Positions 45,811 through 58,325 are shown, numbered from the stretch's first letter. The stretch is DNA of 64,000 nucleotides from Takakia lepidozioides (GCA_030704615.1 CM060733.1:17236001-17300000), one strand, 5' to 3'. Numbers and translations are program-made. The notes: generated by a model not told the origin, from the sequence alone.

Positions 45811-46214
45811 CCTTTCCAGCCTGGTACTTTCTCTTATGTGGTGAGAGAAAGACGATGTCTAGCAGGAAGAGCCCACAGCTCTATGACGGTGATCGAGAGA
45901 GAGAAAGAGTATGGATTTGAAGGGCCCACACCCCGTGATCAAGAGAGAGAGACAAAGAACAGGGAAGGACACACAGCTCTGGCGCATTTGCAATGGCAGG
46001 CCCTGCCCGTGTTTTAGAAGGTGACCGATACGTAGCACTACAGACGATGACCTGTTAAATGACAAAAATCCATGGTCAGCTGCAAGGGATCATTTTGGCC
46101 ATCCTTGTCTTCAATAGAATTGAGCTCCCAAATTTTGAGTCACAAAATCAAGAACAGTTTTTAGTTTTGTACTTGAATTAAATCACACTTGCCAATAGAG
46201 AGGTTCATTTGGAA

Positions 46215-47330
46215 TTTTCACTCGTATATCTTAGTTGTGCAAGCTTGGGAGCTCTGGAGGGAAAAGGTCCATGGTGACATCATCAAAGCTGGATTTGTAC
46301 CAGATGTCATTCTGAACATTGACCTAGTGGACATGCAGTAAAATGTGGGTGCAGCAAGCCTGATGCGAAGGGAGAGTTCGACAATATGGCTGAACGAGAT
46401 GTGGTGTTTTGGAGTGCCATGATTGTAAGGTATGTGCAGCATGCGTATGAGATTAAGGCTTTGGAAACCTAAGAGCAAATGATGTGGGAAGGGATGAAGC
46501 CAGACCAGGTCATGTTCATTTGTGTTTATAATATGCATATGCGAGCCTAGCAGCCCTGGGAATGGTGAAAGAGGTTCATGGTTGACATTATCAAAAGCTA
46601 GAATTGTACCAGATGTCATTCTGAACATTCCCCTAGTGTACATCTATGCTCACCTTGAAGTGTTCAACAGAATCCCTCAACGATCTTTGATCACGTGGAA
46701 TATAATGTTGGCAGGATTTACCAAGCATGGGTGTGGTAGGAATGCTTTGGAGACCTATGAGCAAATGATGTTGGAAGGGGTGAACCTCGACCGCATCACA
46801 TTTGACATTTGCATTTGCAATGCGTGTGCGAGCCTGGAAGCCCTGGAAAATGGTAAAGAGGTCCATGCTGACATCGTCAAAGCTTGAATTATACCAGATG
46901 TCATTCTGAACACTGCCGTGGTGGACATGTTGCCAAATTTAGGTGCATTGAAGATGCAAAGGCAGTGTTTGACAAAATGGCTGAACGTGGTGTGGTGTCG
47001 TGAAGCGCGATGATCGTAGGGTATGCACAACAGGGTCGTGGGATGGAGGCTTTGGAGACCTATGAGCAAATGATGCAGGAAGGGGTGGAGCCCAACCAGA
47101 TCACCTTTGTTGGCGTTCGCAATGCATGTGCAAGCTTGGCAGCCTCGGAAAATGGCAAAGAGGTCCATGGTCACATTGTCAAAGCTGGAATTGTACCAAA
47201 TGTCATTCGGAACACTGCCTTGCCTGATATGTATGCCAAATGTGGGAGTATTGAACATGAAAAGGGGGTGTTTGACATTATGGCTGAATGTGATGTGGTG
47301 TTGTGGCACGCAATGGTCGCATGACATGCA
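46215..47330 (+). pseudogene. PPR gene fragments 5
   Basis: Successive stretches of PLS-type PPR text: SSKLDLYQM near 46285, VFNRIPQRSLITWNIMLAG near 46656, NACASLEALENGKEVHADIV near 46820, and the best-preserved part 47010-47324 with GYAQQGRGMEALETYEQMMQ, EGVEPNQITFVGV and DMYAKCGSIEHEKGVFDIMA. Stops and frameshifts lie between. Intact members bind organelle transcripts through the tandem 35-residue repeats. Confidence 0.82.
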
Positions 47331-47339
47331 CAGCAGGGT

Positions 47340-48130
47340 TCTGGAAGAACTCCACACTGTCAGTGTCAGCTACTAGCACCAAGGCAAGGATGTATGCCTG
47401 ATTTGTACACATGCAGGGATAGGTGAAGTACCAGGGATAGAGTGTGGGTCCAGATTCATCCAAGAGGGCCGGATTTCAAACACAAGATTACTTCTGATTC
47501 CCCATGGATCAATAGCTATAAGAAACCTCCATGGGTAGATGGTCAACTGGAAACAGCAGCGGCAGCAGCACAATTGATAGAACCAGGCACCGCTAACAAA
47601 GGCACATTCTTCAACACATTTCAGCCTGTTTTCCCTGTTATCAGAGTCGTCCCTAAATTTTCATGTTGAATTAGGCAAGTTAGCTTGTTGGTGGATCTAT
47701 GGTGGTTTTGGAGTGATTTTGACATGTTACTGCCAATGTGGTAACAGGAAAGTATCAAAAAACAGATAACAAAGACGAGGAGAAGCTCTAAAATGAACAC
47801 GTTTCCGACCCAAGTCAATGGTGGAACAATCGAGGCAAAAAGGTGAATGCCTCTTGGAAGCAGACGCAAGTCAGCATAAGAACCGTGTGATAAGTATGTT
47901 TGCTGGAAGAATCTAGGCTGTCATTGCTAGCTGCTAGCAATAAGGCAAGATGTATGCATGATTTGTGCAGAGGCATGGATAGCTGAAGGAACAGGCATAG
48001 AGTGTGGGTCCAGATTCATCCAAGAGGGCCGGATTTCAAGCTCCAGATTACCTATCATTCCCTGTGGAAGGATAGCTACAAGAAACCTGCATGGGTAGAT
48101 GGTCAACTGGAAGCCGCAGCAACGATGCTC
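47340..48130 (+). repeat. Dispersed repeat RA, two copies
   Basis: Copies near 47380-47690 and 47925-48125 share GTGTGGGTCCAGATTCATCC, AAGAGGGCCGGATTTCAA, GATTAC and CATGGGTAGATGGTCAACTGG with those at 42 kb. Confidence 0.8.
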
Positions 48131-48775
48131 CTTCACTTAACTTGCCCACCAGATTCCAAGCTACTCATGCAAGAGACAAAGCTAAGTATCTGAATCTGCT
48201 GAATTGTTTCCTTGGTTTATAGGGGGTAGGGCAAAGAATCATAGGTAGTTTTGTGCTTGAAATGCAGCCCTCTTGCATGAATCTGAACCCACATTCCATC
48301 CCTGCTCCTTCAACTATTCCTGCCAAGAGAAAGGGAGGGGAGGGCGCGGCAGGGAGAGGGAGAGGGACAGGGGGAGGGTAGCTAGTGGTGTGCTCACTAT
48401 TTGGGGGGGTGGCTGGCAGGTTGCTCACGAGCTGGAACAAGCAGGCTGCCGCCGCCGCAGCCAGCCAGCAGCGAGCTCCCGCATTTGGTGAGTATTCAGC
48501 GATGCTCCCACACTAACATACATGTTGACGAGGCAGGCGTTGCATTAAAAAATGTCTGGCTTAAATCCAGTTTGGATAAGGTGAACGTGCACCTGCCCAC
48601 CAGCTTCCACGCTTTTTCATCTTTATGCTAAAATGTCTCATCGGTTTAATTAAAGGGGGCAGGGCAGCGAATCGACATATTACGTAGCTTTGTGCTTCAA
48701 ATCCAGCTCTGTCGGACGAATCTGAACCCACACTAGTCCACCCCTGCTCCTTCAGTTATCCATGCCAAGAGAGAG
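48130..48775. repeat. Diverged duplication including inverted RA ends
   Basis: 48130-48325 and 48595-48775 share TGCCCACCAG.TTCCA, GGGGG.AGGGCA, TTTGTGCTT.AAAT.CAG and AATCTGAACCCACA. Their last parts are the reverse complement of the RA start (CCCTGCTCCTTCA..TAT..ATGCC). Confidence 0.7.
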
Positions 48776-50188
48776 AGGGAGAGAGAGTGCAGGGCAGGGC
48801 AGGGCATGGAGAGGGAAATCCATAGATTCATATGTCGTTCAGAGAAGGAGTGAATTTTAAATAAAGCCACTGTGAGGGCAACATGAGGGCAACATGTGAG
48901 GGCAACATGTATGTTATGCTGCCCCCCTTAGACTATTTTGAGGAGCCTGATTTTGGGACTGTACTGCAATTTTGTAAATCTGAGTGACAGTTGTTTAAGA
49001 CAATATCTTGTTACTTTGCTTCTATCTACAGTGCCTATATAGTGTCCTTTGCACTTTGTCAAACTGTTGTTTAAGGAGCTAGATTTTGGGACTCTTGTGC
49101 TATTTTGTAAATTTGAATGGCAGTTGTTTAAGACAAGACACTTTGGTGAAAGCATTACTTGAAAGAGAACTGCAGCAGTCATGCTAATAAGCTTCATCTG
49201 TCTACTGGATTATGTCCCAAGGGAATGGGGGAATGTGTACACTTCCTTTTGAAAATCTCTCACCTTAGCTCTCTGTATGAAGAGGGGTGATGTTGGAGGT
49301 TACGCTGCTCCTGTGAATTCTGACGCGGTCAGAAGGTCACTCGAGCAAGGTCACATTCCTCTTGTATATCGTTATCTGTAGTGAAGAGAAAATACTGACA
49401 TTGACATCGCCCCAATCCTGTTAAACTACATCCAATCAATCAAATTGAGACAGGAAGAACATCTACACCGCTTTTGAGTCAGACACCCAATGCAGTACTT
49501 CATGTGCACTGCTTTACACAAGAAAGTTGAAACCTTCCTCGCCTCCACAGGGTGCCTTTCTATCACATGTTGAATGTGACTTGAGAAAGTATTGTGGATG
49601 TCAGTCGGACTGGATTTGAATGAATAGGATGTTGTCATGAGTACAACATGTTTGAGTACATGACAGTACCTTTCTACCAAAGGTCAATGCCAGATCACAA
49701 CCTGACTTAGTTTACAACTTGCCAACATATCCGTCACAAGCAGTTCCTACTCCATAACAGTCCACTATCTGCATTGTGGAAATAGCCACAATGAAGAGCA
49801 CTGCTGAAGCAAATCAGAGTCCTAAGTCCTAACCCCATCTGTCCAGGATCAACCCAAGTAATTTCTAGGGCCTAGGTGTCCATGATGAGAGCAAAGCCAG
49901 TTTCAACTAATAAGACTGATTCCCATGGTTACTGTCTTGCAGTGAGGCAGCAATTGTAGTTTGCTGCAATGAATTACTTCACTATGAGCTTGGTCAGGAG
50001 TTGCATCTGCCTATCGAAATTTTGAGAGGCTTTATGGCTACATCATCTGTTAGGGTCAAATGGATGGAGTTGTGTGACATGATACATCGTGAACCTACTT
50101 GCAGCGGTGTATATGCAACACTGCTTTGCCAGCCCACTGCAGCCAAATCTAAGGTCTAGTTCAGAGTAGAGAATCAAGCATCCATGTC
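48776..50188. other. Spacer and probable 3' region of the U-box gene
   Basis: No gene seen. 48940-49160 has a diverged duplication (AGGAGC.TGATTTTGGGACT twice, with CAGTTGTTTAAGACAA). The 3' UTR of the minus-strand U-box gene must lie in the part nearest 50188; its polyadenylation site was not located. Confidence 0.45.
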
Positions 50189-53020
50189 CTAATGCACTCC
50201 CAGATAAACAGATTCCTGTTCGTTGAGGTGCTGCAGCAATTCCAAGGCCTTGCGTTTGGCCCGCAGGGTCCCTGTCTGCAACAGTTCATTCAGTGGGACG
50301 GCAGCACCCAGGTGCCGGGCTGTGGCGGCATATGTGCTACTGCATTGACACAGTGCCAGTAACACGGAGGCACCATTCTCTTTGTTCCGTAGGGAACCAT
50401 TTCGTATTAGCTCTAGCAATACAGGGATAGCACATGCACGACCAATGGCTGTACGCCCATCAGGATGAGTCGCCAGAACCGCTAATATGGCCAATGCCTC
50501 ATCCACCATGCCTGCCCTTGAATCCAGCAGCAGCTCCATCAGTGGTGTCACAATACCCGTGCGAATTGCACGGGCCTTGTTGCCTTGGTAGATGCACAAT
50601 GCAAAAAGAGCAGTAGCCGCATCCTTCTTCCCCCGGGATGTACCTTCCTGCAGCAGTGCCACCAGTGCAGGAATGGCACCCGCAGCCCCAATAATAACCT
50701 TGTTCTCATCCACAGCAGATAGGCTGAAAAGTGTGGCAGCCGCATTCTCACGAGCTTCCATACTGCCCTGCTTGAGCACATGAACAACGGGATGGATAGC
50801 ACCTGCATCCACAATGGCACGTTTGTTGCTGTCAAGAATGGACAAATTCAGCAGTGCCGTCACAGCATGCTCCTGCGTCTTCATGTCGTGTGTAAACAGT
50901 AAGCCCACCAACAGTGGAATGGCTCCACGCTCAGCTAAGTACATCCGATTCTCAGTGCTCACCTTAGCCAGCAGCCGCAGCTCACCTGCAGCCTTGCACT
51001 GTACCTCCGCCTGCTCACTGTGCAACTTGAGTAGCAACGACTCCACCAAAGCATTGTCACCATATGCAACCCCTCCCTCTGCCCCACTACTGCCAAGCTT
51101 CCCGCCTCCACCTGACCCTGGCCGCTTGGGTGCCTCCATGCCATTTGCCTCACACCATTGCGCAATGAGACTACGCAAAACATAATTGGGGGTAAGGACA
51201 AGGTGTGAGAGCACCTGCTGCGTTTTCGGACACGTTCGGTTGTTTGCATGTAACCACCTTTGAATGCATGTACGCTCATACGTCTGCATATGCCACACAA
51301 GCCAACATCCATAAAACTAACTCATGTTTGAAATCTTGAAGCAGTCCAGCACAATAAATCTCAGCAAATGGCATATTAGAGAGTGTACACACGGTGCACT
51401 TGTCAGAATGCATCCGGAGAAGAGAGACAGTACCTGGCCTGTAGCCACAATCACAGGGTCCTTCATAAGCTCCAGGGAAATGGGGCACTTGAAATCATCA
51501 GGGGGAAGAGGACCAGCCATGCGAACAGAAAACTGTGGTTCTGTCGAACAAGATGCTTTGCCAGCACGCCATGTAGAAAAGACAGATTCAGGCTCTTTCT
51601 CATCCTCTATAGCCTTGAGGTGAATTTTGCTGAGTACTTGCATCATATTATCAACATTGTCTTTCAGTGTAGTGCCTTGCCCTGCCATTTCCTTCCTATA
51701 ATCCAAAGCTTTCCATTCCTGTTTCCACGCTGTTTCTGTTTGTAACCGCAGCTTCTCAGCAGCATCCTCGAGAAGAGTTCTCGGCAGTGGCAGCTTCTCT
51801 GCCTCATGTTTGAGGAGAGAGTGTATGGCTGCGTACAGTTGCTCATCTGGCACCTCCCCTCGAGACTTGGCGCGCTTCACTTGCACACGCACAAGCTCCA
51901 CCTGCCACACTTGGAAGTCAGCCAACTAACAACCATATGCATGTCACTCAAACATCTTGCACGGTAAGAGACAAGGCACAATAGGTCAGACATTGGCACA
52001 ACCACTTTCAAGTGGTAGCCAAAATCCCCTCCAAGCTGTCAAATTTCAAACACCATGGATAAGTATGACCGCAGCAGATCAGGACCAACTCTTCAAAATC
52101 CAACCTACTGACTGCCTACCAACAACTTTGAATAAGAAAACTATCAAAGAGAGAGTGTTACAGAACCTGTGACAAGCTCAGAGAATGAATGGCACTTCAT
52201 ATCAGAAGTGGTATGGGCAAACAAAAAAGCAGTGTCTTCTGTAGAATCAACGATGAAGGGGTACCTGTTCATATACTTCATCAGAAACATCCAGGACCTC
52301 TAGCGAGAGGAGATCCAAGGCTTTGCTCAGGTCTGCTGTCAGCTGCCGGAACTGCACGCTCATCTTCTCCCTGTTCATCACCTGCATGAACCACTCATAC
52401 TCGTTCTATTACCCTCTTTATGTTATGTGACACCAGGCTTCAACCAGTATTGTCTGCATCTAATACCAATAGACTATATCGATGGTCTGTTTGCGAAGCT
52501 CCAGACGAGACACATAGAAGAAAGACCTACAACATCGGAGCACAGAAGGCCAGGAGACAAACACATGAACGAACAAACCAGACAAGCTCCAAACATAATA
52601 CTTGGGCTACACAATTTTTCTCCATATAAGTTCACGCACTTGACACATACCCCCACACGGTTCCCATATCACCACCATAACTCACGATCAGACTGCCCAC
52701 ACATGCGGAGAAGACCCGCACAGACAACAAACTTGACCTTAACTTACCAACCAAAACTGACTGCCATCCCTGCACTCTTCCAGCACCTTCTTGGCTCTGA
52801 GAAAAACAGCTTCCAAAGCCCTGAAGGATGGGACAGCTGCTATGGAAACTAGGGTTCCAGAATCTCGAAGCTCCTCAAACAGGGGAGCCAATAACTTAAT
52901 GCGTCGTGTGAGATGGCCACACTCTTTACGATAGCTGCGCACCACATCCCCAATGGCGCCCACCTCCACGATCACCTCCACCACGGCCTGCACCAGCGCC
53001 TGACTTGTATTTCGCTCCAT
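50189..53020 (-). CDS. Plant U-box/ARM-repeat E3 ubiquitin ligase (PUB13/SPL11-like)
   Basis: Four exons, all phase 0: 53020-52748, 52381-52265, 51901-51434, 51283-50189, with GT..AG introns, giving 650 residues, typical for this class. Residues 1-260 form the helical U-box N-terminal domain (HLTRRIKLLAPLFEELRDSG; LSKALDLLS). The U-box is about 263-336 (PPDDFKCPISLELMKDPVIV, then TYERTCIQRW and CPKTQQ) and is split by intron 3, which precedes TYER. A Gly-rich linker is followed by ARM repeats, about 364-645 (AVTALLNLSI, NAAATLFSLS). It should be a cytosolic or nuclear E3 that ubiquitinates substrates bound by its ARM repeats; relatives act in immunity and cell-death control. The start is the first in-frame ATG; the open frame runs to 53104. 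No lesion seen; stop TAG. Confidence 0.93.
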
Positions 53021-53700
53021 CACTATCAGGTCAGTGTAGCTCCCCAAAATCCTACGAGTGACAGTTCTAATCTGTTCGCACTCAGCCTCAGTTGCCAACA
53101 ACAATCACCTGCCTCTAGCATCACTGCTATGCTGAATTTCCACGTACTGGCTCACTCCCTGACCTCCTCGGAAAACAAGACTAAACCTTAATTGCATTTG
53201 ATATTTCCTCCTCTCTTCAGAGGACAACCCCCCATAGCAGCCCCTCAGAGTCGCCTTTCGCCTCCGCATAGGTTACCACCATATCACTTCCCTCGCGTAG
53301 ACCGCCCAGCACCTCCCCACTTCTCAAACTATAGCCCTCTCTAATCTGCCAGGTAAAGCGTCCTCCCAACTCACCCTTGAGCAGAAAAATACTAGGTTCA
53401 TAATTTCCCCCGCTCCTTCCTCTCAAGAACACTTCAAAGCACGCCACCACACGAACACAGTATCCTCCACCTACAGCAAAAATACCTCTCCATCAAACCC
53501 CGACCAGGCCCTTGCAGCTTATAACCACTCCTGCCCAACCTCATCCCGGAAGCTCGCACTTTTGAGAGAACTAGTCTTGAAAGACACCGTAAGCGACAAG
53601 ACCTGGCATTAACCTTGATGAGCTCGCAGATCCTGCCATACTTACCTCGAGACGTGAGAGAGAGCGAGAGAGAGGGAGTTCTACAGAGACGACCAACGAA
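53021..53700 (-). promoter_or_regulatory. Probable 5' leader and promoter of the U-box gene
   Basis: CT/GA-rich sequence on the upstream side, including a GAGAGAGAGCGAGAGAGAGG-like run near 53650-53680, common in plant 5' leaders. No TATA box or start site was fixed. Confidence 0.35.
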
Positions 53701-54683
53701 CACTCCTCATATTTTTCTTCTTTTCTTTTCTCTTATTTGTTTTACTCTTTTTCTCTTCTTCCACTAAACAAATTGCAAAAAAACCGAGGTTATTTTTTCC
53801 TCGTTTTAATTTGATTAAGAGGGCCTCCGTCCCCTTTCTTTAAAAAAACAAAAACAATAAAAACAAAGACAAACTTGCAAGCTTTAAATCCATTATCTGT
53901 TTTTCTCCAGATTATATAATTTATAATAATCTACAACATAATTTTCTTTTTTGGGTGAAATGCAACAACTAGATAATAAGTTAGAATTGATAGAATTGTG
54001 GCGCTGACTGATGAGCGCAGGGCCGGCTGCCCTAAAATAAAATAAAATAAAATAAACGGGCAGCCGGTAGTCCGCCACCTCGTCGCTGCTGTTAGTGCTT
54101 GACTGCCCGCCGGCATTTAACCGACAAGCCGGCTCTTATGTTTATTTCATTTATATATAAGAAATTAAAATTGATAATTAGTGAAAATGGTGCGATAATG
54201 AACGTGTAATGGATGGATGAACTTTGGGTGCCGTTTGCTGCGGGAATGCGTACTACGGTTTTTGTACTTGACCGTTATTTGAGGTTTTTAAATATTATAT
54301 ATAGACCACGTCAGACAACAAAGTCCGAGGGCGGGTGTCATGTCCGGCATGCGCTTTTCACACGTGTCGGACCGTAAACTCCGAGGATAGTGGTAGGCCC
54401 GGCCCGCGATATCTGCCGGCAATTAGGGAGCACCACTTTGTTTTATTTTATTGTTAGTTTGAAGTTTTTTCATTTTTATTTTTTTTTCCCAAAAATTATC
54501 TTGCATTTTATTATGTGAGGGGAAAAAATAAATCCCTGTGGGGCCATAAGGCAAACACACCTGACCATGAGGGACGAACCCAGAGTACTTTAATGGAGAG
54601 AAATCCATCCAAGAGGATGATGTGGAAAGCTACTATTAAGAGAGAACAAAAACAGCTAGGAGAGGGCCAAGAGCAAAAGTAGC
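53701..54683. other. AT-rich spacer
   Basis: No gene seen. A short ATAAAATAAAATAAAA repeat lies near 54035-54053, beside a GGGCAGCCGG/CCGGCTGCCC inverted pair (about 54023-54066). Confidence 0.5.
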
Positions 54684-55660
54684 TTAGAATGCCGACTGGC
54701 CCTGACACGTTCTTACCACTGCTGTTTGAGCAGTGATGGTTGTTTGTTTGAGTTTGGCTTGAAACCGCTCAATAGGGCAGAGTACTTCATTGGCTGGGGA
54801 GGCCCATGCCAATTCAAGTGCTAATTTAAAGGCTGGATGTGGCAACAGGGATGTATTAAGTCTGAACCATCCTTTGCCTCTTTTTGGCAGGTTTGGGAGA
54901 TTGATTTGACAGGAAATGCATGCATGGTCAAACTCTTGGAAAATAGGCTCTTGAGGAAGCATTTATGTCCAGGGGGATAGCCTTGGCAAGAGGTAAAGCC
55001 TGTCAAGCCTTGCCATACAGATATCAGCACCTGCTCTATTGTTTGTCCATGTAAAACACGGATGGCTGCCGGCGGTTCTGGCTTTGGACGGTTCAGACAG
55101 TGAGAAGTTGTTTCTAATTCTTTGCCATGATGTGGCCCCACCATCACCCAGACCCTGGGCAGTAGCCCCCAGCCTGTCTTTTACACTCTCAACCATGTTG
55201 AGGTCACCCATCAGTAACCATTGCTCAACTGAGAGCTCGGCCTCCATTTTTGTGTGTAGGTTTGCCCAGAAAGCTTCCCTCTCGGCTGATGAGTTAGGGG
55301 CGTACAAATTGACAATGCCTATTGTTCCCGCTAAATGGGAAGGATGATAGAGATGAATTGAGCTCTGTCTTGGAACCACATCTCTTCTTTTTGAATCAGG
55401 GCAGCTATTGAGGGAGAAAGAAGGATCGATGTTCCTCCTCTTGATCCTTCTATGGTTGGTTTCCAAAAGCTATGGGTTGTGGGCCAGAGTTGATCCCCCA
55501 AAGATGAGATTTTGGCCAAGTCAAGTTTATGTTCTTGTAACAAGATAATAGTCTCTTGATTTAACAACGGGGAAAGCCAGGTTTTAAGTTTCACCTTTTT
55601 GAGGGAGGACTGAGTAGATCCAATCCCTCTCATATTCCAAGAGTGGATTTTAACCAACAT
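54684..55660 (-). pseudogene. LINE ORF2, AP-like endonuclease
   Basis: It opens with MLVKIHSWNMRGIGS, the usual N-terminal strand of LINE endonucleases. Then come LLQEHKLD (catalytic Glu), IVNLYAPNSSAEREAFW, LLMGDLNMVES (catalytic Asp/Asn) and FTWTNNRAGADICMARLDR. The last part (54684-54962) has KRGKGWFRLNTSLL, found just after the endonuclease in plant LINEs. A frame change near 55340-55460 and a TAA at 54963-54965 break it. The enzyme nicks target DNA to prime reverse transcription. Confidence 0.85.
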
Positions 55661-55699
55661 TTAAGGGGAAGGATGGGCCAAGAGTTGGGCTCTTATTTG

Positions 55700-58325
55700 A
55701 TGGCCTTGAGGATGAGAATGAGAATCTTGTTCTCCTATCCGAAGGAAGTAAGGAACATTCCCATACTAGGGTTTTTGGGAGCTTTTGATGGGGCGACAGG
55801 AGCTGGATGAATAACCCCTTGCCAGGGTATGGGTGGAAGATTCAGGTATAGGTTTGAATTGTTTTGTGCAGGCCATAGAAAATTCTGCTGGAGCCAGACT
55901 GGGGGTTGGCTCCGCAACTAGGCCAATGGAGGCTACGATGGTTTGCATTTGAAGGTTTGACAGTGGCTGAGTTGCTTGGTTCAGATTTGGAGCTAAGTGC
56001 ATAGTTTGGGGACTCCACCAGAGTGATGGCAGGGTTTTGGTTTTCTTCCCCTTTTTGATGACAGGCTTCCTGCATAGCACCATGCATCTCTGCAAATCTG
56101 TAGCTTTCCTAGAGAAAATGAATACAATGAGTGGATTGGGGAGTACATGAGCCTCCATGTTGGCTGGTTGTGCTGGGAGAAAAGACAGCTTGAGGATAGG
56201 TGATGTGTGATTGAGCCTAGCCTTTCCCATGGCAGCTTCTTGCCTCCCCCTTGATTTGACCGCCATCAGGGATTCTTGGGCCAATTCCACCGAGAGAGAC
56301 TGGTCGTGATTCCCTGCATGGTGGATTGCATGCCTTCCTCCGCCTCTAGCAAAGCATAGAGCATTGCAAAACCATTGTGAAGCGTATCCTTTGTTTGAAA
56401 CTGAGCCTGTTGTGTGCACCAGGGATCCGAACTACTCTTCTCACGGACCCAAATGTCACAGAGGGGGGGCACATTAGAGCATAGGTGCTCCACATTTATG
56501 AGGGCCAGAACCTGTGTGGATGGGCCGTCACTCAAGCCAGGGTATGCCTCAATGTAGGAAGCCCAAGAGATTGGAACAGAGCTTGAAAGTGAAAATTGTG
56601 GGAGATGTATATGAAAGTATTCTTCAATTTAGGGCTATCATCTATGGGCTCCTTGATGACGAATTTTCGAATGTCCATTGTTGTGATCCACAGAGATTCC
56701 ATCCCCTCCCTGTCAGGGGATGTGATCAGAATTCTCGGTTCATCTTTGTTGCAGAATATCAGCGGGGTAATGCAAGTGGCTTGGGGTTCCATTGAAGAGA
56801 CCAGCTGAGTGCATCCACGGAGAGAGAGAGTGGGGAAGGTCCACAACCTCAGGCATATATTAGCAATTATAGGGTTAAGTGCAATTCCTATGTTTGCATC
56901 TGGATTTTGAAAGTCAATTGATCTCATATGGGCCTTGGAGTTGGAGGGGACCCCAGTGATTTCATGATTTGGATGTGACATTGCGGGTGTTGTTGGGGTA
57001 TCTTCAGAATCAACAAGAACTGTTGTGGATGTGATGATTGGCCCATGTTGTGGGGATGACTGATCTCATGGGGCCTCCATGATCACTGAATTCCGTTGTA
57101 ACTCCGGTATTGGTGACCACAGAATGCCAGCTGACATCTCCTCGCTGCCATGGATATACTGGAGGGGGGACCTAGTGTTCACTACAGATCTGGAGATGTC
57201 ATTTTCCAGCTCCATTGGGTCATTTGGTCTGCGGTGTTTTTTGGCAGTTGGTGCTGCTGATGATGATGGAATCCCATATAGGGGCCAGCCAGGGCTATCA
57301 CCATAGATACCAGGTGTAGTTTGTTTTAAAGCAGCTGCCTGATCCTGACTAGGCCTTGACTGAGTTGAGGGTACTTTCTCTTTAGAAGAGGCATTCCCCA
57401 TAGGTGCTTGCATAGTCTGAGTTGAGGGTACTTTCTCCTTAGAAGAGGCATTCCCCAGAGGCGCTTTGGACCTGTTGGTGTAGATGCCGTTTGTTGGTGT
57501 TATTTGATACCTGTGAGAGGTTGTAATCAGCAGTAGAGGCCAATTGGATTGGGGAGTGGCGTTTTCTCTTTCCAGTAGGACAATCTGCTTTCATATGACC
57601 CTGCCTTCCACAGTTGAAACAACATGTACCAGGCGAGTCTTCCATTAGTTTGATGAGAAGAAGTTTCCCTTGTTGTCCATGGGCAGCCTGATGTAGCTTG
57701 GGATTTTGCCCTCATTGCGCATCATAATCACAATTTTGGGCAAACCATTCTCCTTCATTTTGGAAGCAATTGTGACTCTTTTCCATGCTTGTTCTTTTCT
57801 CAAGTTGTCCAGACACATCTTAGGATCAAAAATAGCCAGACAACCCAGGTAGTAACCAAAGGAATTCCCAATGTTTGGGACGAAATATAGGTATTGATCT
57901 GGGATTCCACAGACAGTAATGATCCTTGGGGCCCAAATTTTCTCATTCATGTTACCCATCTGAGGAGACCATGGAAAAATGTTAACATTGAACCCCAGTT
58001 TGTGGGGGTTGAACGTTAGGGCATGATCTGCTGCTGCTTTTGTTTCAAACATTATGGAAAAAAAACCACGACCTTTCGGATGACAAAAATGTTGCTGCAA
58101 ATCGCCCGATCCTCCAAGGTGTGAGGTCACCCAGTCCCTTACATCAGTTCTGTTCTGCTTCTCCCCGGGAAAATGTAGGAGAATACCTCGTTCCTCGCAT
58201 CCAGAGACCTTGTCACAAAGGGAATCAAAATCAATGGCTATCGAGAGCGCCGCTTCTTCCATTTCTGCCTGCGATCTTTCAATATCGCCATCCTCAGACA
58301 ATGCTTCCTCTGGCTCGATAGGCAT
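55700..58325 (-). pseudogene. LINE ORF1, DUF4283-like with CCHC knuckle
   Basis: 57645-58325 encodes an RNA-binding-type fold like the DUF4283 region of plant LINE ORF1 (GRGFFSIMFETKAAADHALT; a PSYIRLPMDNKG stretch near its end). A one-base shift near 57660 leads to 57439-57645 with the knuckle CFNCGRQGHMKADC (CX2CX4HX4C). The remainder down to 55700 is a low-complexity tail in several frames. ORF1 proteins coat the element RNA. Confidence 0.75.
57358..57475 (-). repeat. ~60-bp tandem duplication in LINE ORF1
   Basis: GAGTTGAGGGTACTTTCTC and then TTAGAAGAGGCATTCCCC occur at about 57362 and about 57421. Confidence 0.88.

Larger units (their letters stand above)
54684..58325 (-). mobile_element. 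L1-like LINE with ORF1 and endonuclease, RT missing
   Basis: A minus-strand non-LTR element with ORF1 (58325 to about 55700) and the start of ORF2 (55660-54684). ORF2 stops after the endonuclease domain, so the reverse transcriptase and 3' end are missing. LINE copies are usually truncated at the 5' end, so this shape points to a later deletion or to replacement by neighbouring sequence. Confidence 0.85.
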
